Source: UBA953 sp041191065 (GTDB lineage: Bacteria > Verrucomicrobiota > Verrucomicrobiia > Opitutales > UBA953). Taken from it: DNA of 64,000 bases. A model generated the notes under the pieces. The model was not told where the DNA came from and ran no database searches. It saw only the letters and a list, made by a program, of their open reading frames with translations. Shown piece by piece: positions 52,827-59,993 of this stretch. The stretch lies in NCBI GenBank assembly GCA_041191065.1, contig JBEEPO010000001.1, positions 1-64,000 on the forward strand. The letters run 5' to 3'. Within the stretch, counting starts at the first letter, position 1. Every line of letters starts with the position of its first letter. The position numbers and the translations under genes are program-made.

Positions 52827-54392
52827 TTATTTCAGCGGAGCCTTCTCGAAGTCGTCTTTCTTGACCCAGGAGGCCTCAAGCAGTTCGCCGGCCATGTAGC
52901 GTTCGTAGAACCGGAGCTTCTTTTTGTCGGCGGATGGATAGGCCTCGTATTCGGCGCCCCGGCCGACCGCGCGGAGGTCGCCGGCGGCCTTCAGCTCGGC
53001 CCACATCTGCGTGCGGAGCTTCTCGAGGTCGGTGACGCGGGTCTGGGCCAGGTTCTTCACGCAGTCCGTGTCCGTGTTCAGGTCGTAGAGTTCCTGGCCC
53101 GGGCGCATGCCGAAGCAGAGCTCCCAGAACGGGTCCGCGCCTTTCTCGCGGCGGGCGTGGAGCAGGAAGGATTTCGTCGGGCTCGCGTCGGTGTCGAGGT
53201 AGCCCGTCTCGGGATTGCAGGCCGGCCAGCGAGACGGTTCGGCGTTCTCGAGGTAGATCAGGCCGCCTTTGACGATGCCGCGGATCGGGTAGCCCACGTC
53301 GCCGGGGCGACCGAGGTCGTTGCGTTCGCGTCCGATCAGCGTGTGGTCGCGGGCGGGGTTGGACTGGCCGTCGACGCCGCTGCGGAAGACGTCGGTCAGG
53401 CTACGACCGGAGGTCGGCGCGAGGGCGCCGGTGGCCGGCCAGGCGATCCCGGCCGCTTCGAGGAAGGTCGGGGCGAAATCGACGAAGCTCACGTAGTCGG
53501 CCACCTTGCGACCCGGGTTCTTGATGCCTTTCGGCCAGCGGATGGCCAGCGGCAGGTGGTTGGCGTTCTCGTAGGCCGAGCCCTTCACGCGCGGGAAGGG
53601 CATGCCGTTGTCGCTCGTCACGACCACGATGGTGTTTTCCAGCTGGCCCGATTGCTCCAGGAATTCCAAGGCGCGGCCCACGTGGCGGTCGAAGTGCTCG
53701 ACCTCATAGGCGTAGTCGAGCATGTCGCCGCGGATCGTCTCGTTGTCGGGCCAGTAGGCCGGCACCCGGTCGATGTCGGTCGGCTTCTTGCCGCCGAGAC
53801 GGACGCCCGTGCCGGCCTCGTAGTCGCGATGCGGCTCGATGGAGCCGAGCCAGAAGAACCAAGGCTGACCGGGCTTGGCCTGCTTGAGGAAGGCTTGGAA
53901 GTTGGCGCTGTAATCGTTGTTGGTGATGCCCGTCGTCGGGGCCTTGGCCTTCTTCTGGTTGAACTGCTGGCCGGCCATCGCACGCGGCGAGCCGTCGGCC
54001 TTGAGGGCGAGGCCGGGCGCCCAGACCTTGCCGGTGGAGGCATAAGCGTAGCCGTGCTGTTCGAGCACGTCGGGGAAGATGGCATGTTCCGGCGGGAAGA
54101 CGCACTGGTGGTTGGCGGCGGCGCCGAGGAGCCATGGGTGGCGGCCCGTGAGGATCGTGGAGCGCGAGGGCGTGCACTTCGCCGTCGGCGTATAGGCGTT
54201 GAGGAAGAGCAGGCCTTCCTTCGCCACGCGGTCGAAGTTCGGGGTCTTCACCCAAGGGCAGCCGTAGGCTCCGGCGTGCCCGCGGCCCCAGTCGTCCGCG
54301 GTGATGAAGAGTACGTTCGGGCGGGCAGGTTCCGCGGCGCCGAGGCGGGCGAGGGTGACGGAGAACAGGGCGAGGAGCAGGGTGGGGCGCAT
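52827..54392 (-). CDS. Exported S1-family sulfatase
   Basis: 521 residues with signal peptide (about 1-20). NVLFITADDWGRGHAGAYGC, the formylglycine motif C-T-P-S-R at residues 73-77, WFFWLGSIEPHRDYEAGTGV, VTSDNGMPFPRVKGSAYENA and ELYDLNTDTDCVKNLAQTRV mark it as an arylsulfatase-type enzyme. Being next to another sulfatase suggests two sulfate positions on one glycan. No cognate sulfatase-maturing enzyme is in the window. Confidence 0.93.
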   Translation of the reverse strand: MRPTLLLALFSVTLARLGAAEPARPNVLFITADDWGRGHAGAYGCPWVKTPNFDRVAKEGLLFLNAYTPTAKCTPSRSTILTGRHPWLLGAAANHQCVFPPEHAIFPDVLEQHGYAYASTGKVWAPGLALKADGSPRAMAGQQFNQKKAKAPTTGITNNDYSANFQAFLKQAKPGQPWFFWLGSIEPHRDYEAGTGVRLGGKKPTDIDRVPAYWPDNETIRGDMLDYAYEVEHFDRHVGRALEFLEQSGQLENTIVVVTSDNGMPFPRVKGSAYENANHLPLAIRWPKGIKNPGRKVADYVSFVDFAPTFLEAAGIAWPATGALAPTSGRSLTDVFRSGVDGQSNPARDHTLIGRERNDLGRPGDVGYPIRGIVKGGLIYLENAEPSRWPACNPETGYLDTDASPTKSFLLHARREKGADPFWELCFGMRPGQELYDLNTDTDCVKNLAQTRVTDLEKLRTQMWAELKAAGDLRAVGRGAEYEAYPSADKKKLRFYERYMAGELLEASWVKKDDFEKAPLK

Positions 54393-54460
54393 GGCTCGGG
54401 GTGAGGTAGTTCTAGCCGCGGCGGTCCCGCATGCAACGCCTCAGCCACCCGGGCAAAGAA

Positions 54461-54490
54461 AAGGCCGGGCGACTCGCGTCGTCCGGCCTT
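54461..54490 (-). terminator. Terminator after the double-DUF1080 gene
   Basis: AAGGCCGG (54461-54468) pairs with CCGGCCTT (54483-54490), with further GAC/GTC pairing inside. On the minus strand the stem is followed by TTCTTTG. It separates the DUF1080 gene from the sulfatase operon. Confidence 0.75.
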
Positions 54491-54511
54491 GGTCAGCGCC
54501 TCGGGGAGGGC

Positions 54512-56044
54512 TTACTTCTTGGCGGGCTCGGCCTGCTTGGCCGGGGCCTTCTTGCCGCCCTTGGCGGCGGGCTTGGCGGCCGGCTTCGGGGCGAGGTCGC
54601 GGAGCTTCACGTTGCGGAACCAGACTTCGTCGCCGTGTTCCTGCAGGAGGATATGACCGTCGGCCCACTCGCCGAAGTTCTTGCCGTACTTAGGGTCGGC
54701 GTACTTGGACTTCGCCACGAGGTCGCGGAACTCCTGGGTGCCTCGGTCGTAGGAGACGACGAGACGGCCGTTGAGCCAGTGTTCGACCTTCGTGCCCTTG
54801 GCGATCACGTATGCGTTGTTCCAGTCGCCGATGCGGTTGGCGCGCTTGTCCTTGGAGGCCGTCTTCAGGTCGTAGAGCGAGGAGACCGTGCGGTTGCCGT
54901 CGCGGCCGAGCTTGGCGTCAGGGTGGACCGCGTCGTCGAGCATCTGGAACTCCAGGCCGAAGGCCGAGCCGGCGCCTTGGTTGAGGTTCGGCTGCACGAA
55001 ATACTTCAGGCCGCTGTTGGCTCCCTTGGTGAGCTTGAAGTCGACGGAGACCTCGAACTCCTTGAAGCGTTCGATCGTGATGATGTCGCCGGCGTTGGCG
55101 GATTCCTTGCCGTCGCCCTTGGCGGTGCGGAGGGTGCCCTTCTCGACGGACCAGCCGGCCTTCGGGAAGTCCGGACCCTTCGCGGAGCGCCAGCCCTTGC
55201 TGGTGCGGCCGTCGAAGAGGAGCTTCCAGCCGTCGGCCTTCTCGGACTCGGTCAGGCTGTTGTCCGGGATCTTCGTGAGCGAGATGTTGCGCCACTGGAC
55301 GGTGGTGCCCGCCTTGGCGGCGTCCTTGCCGATGCCGTGGACCTGGAAGGCGATGAAACCGGTCTTGTAACCGTCGTCACGGACGTCGACGCGCGGCACG
55401 CCGTTGAGCCAGGTGCGGATGCGGTTGCCGTTGGCTTCGACCTTCACGTGGTTCCATTCGCCGACTTTGGTGAGCTCGCGGCCCTGCTTGGAGAAGGCGA
55501 GGGCGTCGCCGCCGCCGAAGCCGGGGAAGATCCAGCCGCGACGGCCTTCTTCGTAGAGACCGGCGGACCACATGCGGGCCTCGGTGTCGGGCTTCTTCAC
55601 GTTCTTCGGATCGGTGTCGATCTCGGCCTGATAGCCGTGGACGCGGCCGACGGGAACCTTGGCGGGTTTGCCCTCCGCGGTCTTGTAGGCGACTTCCTTG
55701 GCTTCGGAATGGCTACGGAACTGCACGCCCGAGTTCAGGCGGGGGTCGTTCTTGAAGTCATACTCCAGGACGAAGTTCGCGTAGTCCTTCTCGGTGGCGA
55801 GGAAGGTGTTCGGGGTGTTCAAGGTCGAGGTGCCGACGAGGGCGCCTTCCGCGTTCACGGCGTAGGTGGCGTCGCCGCCGAGCTTCTTGAAGCCCGTGAG
55901 GTCCTTGCCGTTGAAGATCTCGACTTTGTTCGGGTTGGCCTTGGGGGCGCCGGCGGCGGCCTTGGGGGCCTGGCCGTCGTTGGCGCAGCCCGCGAGGAGG
56001 AGGGCGGCGGCCGTAAGGCTCAGGAGGAGCGGGGTCTTTTTCAT
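54512..56044 (-). CDS. Lipoprotein with two DUF1080 (3-keto-disaccharide hydrolase) domains
   Basis: 510 residues. Lipobox LLAGC (Cys20) predicts membrane anchoring. First DUF1080 domain about 40-270 (VEIFNGKDLTGFKKLGGDAT, YANFVLEYDFKNDPRLNSGV, VHGYQAEIDTDPKNVKKPDT); second about 285-490 (DGWKLLFDGRTSKGWRSAKG, FEVSVDFKLTKGANSGLKYF, EFQMLDDAVHPDAKLGRDGN). The C-terminus is an Ala/Lys/Pro-rich tail. The family hydrolyses C3-oxidised glycosides; the adjacent exported Gfo/Idh protein could supply the oxidised sugar. Confidence 0.92.
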   Translation of the reverse strand: MKKTPLLLSLTAAALLLAGCANDGQAPKAAAGAPKANPNKVEIFNGKDLTGFKKLGGDATYAVNAEGALVGTSTLNTPNTFLATEKDYANFVLEYDFKNDPRLNSGVQFRSHSEAKEVAYKTAEGKPAKVPVGRVHGYQAEIDTDPKNVKKPDTEARMWSAGLYEEGRRGWIFPGFGGGDALAFSKQGRELTKVGEWNHVKVEANGNRIRTWLNGVPRVDVRDDGYKTGFIAFQVHGIGKDAAKAGTTVQWRNISLTKIPDNSLTESEKADGWKLLFDGRTSKGWRSAKGPDFPKAGWSVEKGTLRTAKGDGKESANAGDIITIERFKEFEVSVDFKLTKGANSGLKYFVQPNLNQGAGSAFGLEFQMLDDAVHPDAKLGRDGNRTVSSLYDLKTASKDKRANRIGDWNNAYVIAKGTKVEHWLNGRLVVSYDRGTQEFRDLVAKSKYADPKYGKNFGEWADGHILLQEHGDEVWFRNVKLRDLAPKPAAKPAAKGGKKAPAKQAEPAKK

Positions 56045-56069
56045 GGTGGGTATGATCTGGTATGGAGAT

Positions 56070-56107
56070 GAAGAAGCGGAGCGGCCTCGCGACCGCTCCG
56101 CTTCTTC
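56070..56107 (-). terminator. Strong hairpin after the Gfo/Idh gene
   Basis: GAAGAAGCGGAGCGG (56070-56084) and CCGCTCCGCTTCTTC (56093-56107) are perfect 15-base inverted copies. The T content at the foot of the stem is in the arm itself (CTTCTTC). It lies eight bases after the stop of the leftward gene at 56116. Confidence 0.7.
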
Positions 56108-56115
56108 GGCGGGGC

Positions 56116-57669
56116 TTAGAACGTGGTCGGGATCTCGAAGCCCTTGCGGCCGGCGCGCTTCGCGACGAGGTCGCGGTTGGCGGCGTCGGCGTTGGCGCCG
56201 GTGAACAGTTCGGTCTTCGTGTCCTGCGTGAGCGGGACGCCGAGGACGGCCTTGGACTCGTCGAGGTTGACGCCGTTACGACCGAGGTGCTCGGCCATGC
56301 GGCCGAAGGCTTCGGCGAGGCCGGAGCTGGCCTTGAGCGCGTCCTTGATCTCGCCGGCGCTCTTCTTCGCGCCGAGGCGGAAGGAGATGTTGGCGGAGTG
56401 GACGAGGGCGGTGGACAGATGGCACTCGCGCACCGGGGCGTTGATGTTGGCCGAAGAACCCTTGCGGATGCCGGCGACCCAGTTGGCGTGGTGGCCCGAG
56501 GCGCCGCCGGTGAGGTCGACTTGGTCCACGGTCTTTCCGTAGGACTTGATGAGCTTGCCGGAGAGGTCGTAGGCCTGGGCGGAGTTGTAGTCCGGGACCA
56601 CGATGGTGGCGTTCTCGCACTCGACGATGATGCCGATCTCGGGGGACTTGGCCGACTTCTCGGTCGGGTTGTTCTCCTTGAACTTGCCGAACTTGTTCAT
56701 CGGGCCGTCGATCTTGCCGTCGGAGGTCAGGCCGTAGACTTCGGTGATGAGCGGGGCGGCGGCGTAGTTGTGGATCGAGATGAAGGTGTTCGGGGTCTCG
56801 GCGCAGTCGACGTAGCCGAAGCGGCCGCCGACGGAGACGACCTCGGGGGACACCTCGTGGGTGTCCAGGAACCAGCGGGCGATGTCGATCTCGTGGATCG
56901 CCTGGTTGCACAGGTCGCCGCCTCCGTAGTTCCAGAACCAGTGCCAATCATAATGCACCGGTCCCTGGGTGCCGGTTTCCTGGACCTTGTCGGTCTGGTT
57001 GCCGCGGATGGATTCCTGGACATCGGCCGGACCGTTCCAGAGATCATAGTCGATCTCGGAGGGGATGGCGTTCTTCTTGGCCGGTCCGATGGACTTGCGG
57101 CGCTTGTAGCAGATGGCGCGGGAGACCTTCACCTTGCCGTACTTTCCGGCGTGGACGTCCTTGATGGCGGCACGGATGCCGACGCCCGAGCGGCTCTGGG
57201 TGCCGGCCTGGACGACGAGCTTGGAGAAGTGGTTCGAGGCGGCGACGAGCTGCTGGCCTTCGAAGATGTTATGCGAAAGCGGCTTCTCGACATAGAGGTG
57301 CTTGCCGGCCTGCAGCGTCCAGATGCCCTGGATGGCGTGCTGGTGGTTCGGGGAGGCGATGGAGACGGCGTCGATGTCCTTGTCTTCGAGCATCTTTCGC
57401 ATGTCGGTGTAGCCCTTGGCGCCGGGAGTCGCCTTCAGGCCCTTCTCGACGACCTTGGAGTCGACGTCGCAGAGGGCGACGATGCGGACGCCCTTGATCT
57501 TCTTGAGCTCCTTGATGTGTTCCAGGCCGCGGCTGCGGAAGCCGACGACGGCGACGCGGAGGTCACCGTTGGCGCCCGCGGACTGGGCGTAGGTCTGGGC
57601 GCTGATGCCCGCCACGGCGGCAGCCAGGGCGGAGTTCTTGATGAACGTACGACGATGTAGTTGGGACAT
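56116..57669 (-). CDS. Tat-exported Gfo/Idh/MocA-family oxidoreductase
   Basis: 517 residues from ATG 57669. A twin-arginine signal is visible (QLHRRTFIKNSALAAAVAGI). The Rossmann domain starts DLRVAVVGFRSRGLEHIKEL and contains ASPNHQHAIQGIWTLQAGKH and YVEKPLSHNIFEGQQLVAAS (the EKP catalytic motif). The C-terminal domain includes GGGDLCNQAIHEIDIARWFL. Tat export fits folding with bound NAD(P) in the cytoplasm. Exported Gfo/Idh proteins of this group oxidise or reduce sugars at C3 and precede DUF1080 hydrolases. Confidence 0.92.
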   Translation of the reverse strand: MSQLHRRTFIKNSALAAAVAGISAQTYAQSAGANGDLRVAVVGFRSRGLEHIKELKKIKGVRIVALCDVDSKVVEKGLKATPGAKGYTDMRKMLEDKDIDAVSIASPNHQHAIQGIWTLQAGKHLYVEKPLSHNIFEGQQLVAASNHFSKLVVQAGTQSRSGVGIRAAIKDVHAGKYGKVKVSRAICYKRRKSIGPAKKNAIPSEIDYDLWNGPADVQESIRGNQTDKVQETGTQGPVHYDWHWFWNYGGGDLCNQAIHEIDIARWFLDTHEVSPEVVSVGGRFGYVDCAETPNTFISIHNYAAAPLITEVYGLTSDGKIDGPMNKFGKFKENNPTEKSAKSPEIGIIVECENATIVVPDYNSAQAYDLSGKLIKSYGKTVDQVDLTGGASGHHANWVAGIRKGSSANINAPVRECHLSTALVHSANISFRLGAKKSAGEIKDALKASSGLAEAFGRMAEHLGRNGVNLDESKAVLGVPLTQDTKTELFTGANADAANRDLVAKRAGRKGFEIPTTF

Positions 57670-57771
57670 AGATGGACTTGGGGTAGAGACGGAGCATATG
57701 GAGATGCCCGTTGAGTCGAGAATGTTCCTAGGCACGGATTAACCGAATAACGGTAAGAATTGCCGTCTAAA

Positions 57772-57889
57772 GGGCCAGGGCTAGGGCTCGGGCTAGGGCT
57801 GGTCAGAGACTATTAAATACCTATTTATCAATAACTTAGGTATCAGTTTAAGTTGCCTAGCCCTAGCCCTGACCCTGGCACTAGCCCTG
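57772..57889. repeat. GGGCTA palindromic intergenic element, copy 3
   Basis: The left arm GGGCCAGGGCTAGGGCTCGG... (57772-57803) and the right arm GCCTAGCCCTAGCCCTGACC... (57856-57889) are inverted copies of GGGCTA/GGGCCA-type hexamers around an AT-rich spacer (TATTAAATACCTATTTATC). The right arm ends seven bases before the stop codon of the minus-strand gene at 57897. Confidence 0.88.
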
Positions 57890-57896
57890 CTTCAGC

Positions 57897-59888
57897 CTAC
57901 TTCACCGAGTTGATGTACTGCCGGATGGCTTCGAACTGGTCCGGGCCTTTGCCTTCGTAAGGTTCGCTGAGCTGGGTCACGCCCTCGGGGTCGGCATACT
58001 TGGGCATCTTGGTGTCCGGGTCGATACGGGTCGGAGCCAGCACCCAGCGGTGGTAGTAGCCCTTGCGCAGGCGCTCGGCGGATTCCGCGAAGTTGATGGC
58101 CGGGGCTTCGAAGACCGCGGTGGCTTCCTGGTCGCCGACCGCGTGGCAGGTGATGCAGTTGAAGCCGCCGTCGGCCCCGACGAGTTTCTCGCCGTTGGCG
58201 ATCTTCTCGGCGTCAGGAGCCGGTTCGCCCGGTTCTTCCTTCGGCAAGCCGTGCTGATGGTTCAGGCCCAGCGCCAGCGTGTCGGCGTGGTGGGCGAAGC
58301 CGGGCATGCGGGCGATCAGCCACGGACGCGGTTTGTATTCGATCTGACCGGCGACGAACTTGCTCATCCAGTCGTGGCGGAGCTTCTCGCCGAGCCAGGT
58401 AAGGGGCGGGATGGGCGCGTCATGCACCGGTTCGCCTTCGACGTGTTCCTTGGCCGGAAGCGCGTCGCGCAGCTTCTTCGCTTCGCCGTCGACCTTCGTC
58501 CATGTGCTCACGGCGCCGTCGCGCGCATGGCAGGCGACGCAGTTGAGGTTCCTGATCTGGCGTTCGGCGTATTCGGCCGGCGTATCCTGCTTGAGCGAGG
58601 CGAGGTCGGTGGCGAGGAAGGCCTTCAGGGAGGCGCGTCGCGTCGCGTCGAGCGCGAAGTCCGGCGCGGCGCCGCGGGCCTTTTCGTCGGCGGAAAGACA
58701 GCCCTTGTCGCCGGCGGCGAGGACCTTCGCGAGCGGCGGCTGGGTGGTCGCCGGCATGCCGGCGTGGCAGTTGAGGCAACCGGCGCTCACGATCAACGCG
58801 GCGCCGCGGGCGGCGTCGCCGGCGAGCGCCTGGCGCTTGGTCTGGCGGCTGTTGACGAGCAGGTAAGCCGCGAGCTGCGCGGCTTCCTCTTCTTCCAGGC
58901 GGAAATGCGGCATGCGCGTGGCGGGGTAGTGCTTGGCCGGATCCTGCAGGTATTCCACGAGCGCGGCGGGATGCCACTTGTCGGCGATATGGCCCATCGG
59001 CACGCGGTCATGCGCGTCCTTGCCTGCGAAGTCCGGACGCTGGTGGCAGGCGATGCAGCCGAGGTTGGCGAAAAGTTCGCCGCCTTGCGGGGCGAGCTTG
59101 AGGTCGACCGCGCCGGCCTTGGGCGTGGCGCCTTGCGTGAGCATCGCGGCGAGGTCGGCGGCCTGCTGGGCGGAGTCCGGTCCGGTCAGCGCCTTGGGCA
59201 TCAGCGAATGTGGGCGGACGGAATGCGGATCGCGGATCCAGTCGGCGAGGAAGGGCGCCTTGAACTTCGTGCCGAGCTCGGCGAGCAACGGCGCGTTCTG
59301 GCCGTGTTCCGGCATGCCGGAGCCTTTCGCCGGCAGGCGCTCGGCGTCGGCGTGGCAGGCGGCGCAGTTCAGCTGCGCGAAGAGCAGGCGGCCGTCGCGG
59401 CGTCGGGCGGCGAGGTCGAGGTCCTTGTCGGCCGCGTGCGTGAGGACCGTCGGCGGGACGGGTTCGAGCGGGAAATCTTTCGACGCCCAGCTCAGACGCG
59501 CGAACGTATCGCCCTTCGCCGCGCCGGAGATCTCGGCCACGAGATGATTCGGGCCCTTGTTGAGCTGCACGGTCTTGATGCCGGCGCCGTCGAGCAGCGG
59601 CTGGCCGTTGAGGCTGAGCCTGAACTGGCCGGAGGTCTCGACCGCGAGTTTGAAGGTGCCGCGCATCGGCGACTGCAGGTCGCCTTCCCACTTCGCCGTG
59701 AAAGGCCCGGCCGGGAGGAACGGCGTCGGAGCCTGGCCCGCGGGCACGTAGAGAGCGAGGAGGCGGTCCGTGCGGACGTCGGTCTGGCCGGCGGCGGTGA
59801 AGGTGACCTTGAGGCCCGGGAGGTCCTGGGCGGAGAGGGCGGACGCGAGGGTCGCGGCGAACAGGCAGAAGAGGCGGCGGAGACGCAT
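57897..59888 (-). CDS. Exported pentahaem c-type cytochrome with N-terminal PA14-like domain
   Basis: 663 residues from ATG 59888, signal peptide about 1-20. Residues ~25-150 form a PA14-like carbohydrate-associated beta domain (TAKWEGDLQSPMRGTFKLAV, GQFRLSLNGQPLLDGAGIKT). Then five haem motifs follow in order: CAACH, CIACH, CLNCH, CVACH and CITCH, with axial Met candidates (HSLMPKALTG, TRMPHFRLEEEEA, ARMPGFAHH, TKMPKYADP). It looks like a cell-surface or periplasmic electron conduit linked to glycan oxidation. A Gfo/Idh gene lies downstream and a propeller-protein gene upstream. Confidence 0.9.
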   Translation of the reverse strand: MRLRRLFCLFAATLASALSAQDLPGLKVTFTAAGQTDVRTDRLLALYVPAGQAPTPFLPAGPFTAKWEGDLQSPMRGTFKLAVETSGQFRLSLNGQPLLDGAGIKTVQLNKGPNHLVAEISGAAKGDTFARLSWASKDFPLEPVPPTVLTHAADKDLDLAARRRDGRLLFAQLNCAACHADAERLPAKGSGMPEHGQNAPLLAELGTKFKAPFLADWIRDPHSVRPHSLMPKALTGPDSAQQAADLAAMLTQGATPKAGAVDLKLAPQGGELFANLGCIACHQRPDFAGKDAHDRVPMGHIADKWHPAALVEYLQDPAKHYPATRMPHFRLEEEEAAQLAAYLLVNSRQTKRQALAGDAARGAALIVSAGCLNCHAGMPATTQPPLAKVLAAGDKGCLSADEKARGAAPDFALDATRRASLKAFLATDLASLKQDTPAEYAERQIRNLNCVACHARDGAVSTWTKVDGEAKKLRDALPAKEHVEGEPVHDAPIPPLTWLGEKLRHDWMSKFVAGQIEYKPRPWLIARMPGFAHHADTLALGLNHQHGLPKEEPGEPAPDAEKIANGEKLVGADGGFNCITCHAVGDQEATAVFEAPAINFAESAERLRKGYYHRWVLAPTRIDPDTKMPKYADPEGVTQLSEPYEGKGPDQFEAIRQYINSVK

Positions 59889-59943
59889 GGCGGCGGGACG
59901 CTCCCATTGGGAGGCATTCCGGCCGGCAGGCAAGCCCCCAACA

Positions 59944-59970
59944 AGAAAGCCCGGCGTGAACCGGGCCTTC
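59944..59970 (-). terminator. Terminator after the DUF6797-like gene
   Basis: GCCCGG (59950-59955) pairs with CCGGGC (59962-59967), extended by A-T pairs. On the minus strand the tail reads CTTTCTTG. It follows the leftward gene ending at 59994. Confidence 0.65.
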
Positions 59971-59993
59971 GTCGATGAGGCGTTCGCCTCAGC

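Noticed and set aside
57772..57889. True telomere or replication-origin repeat
   Set aside because: The hexamers resemble telomere repeats only superficially. They are internal, degenerate, inverted and occur at several gene ends.
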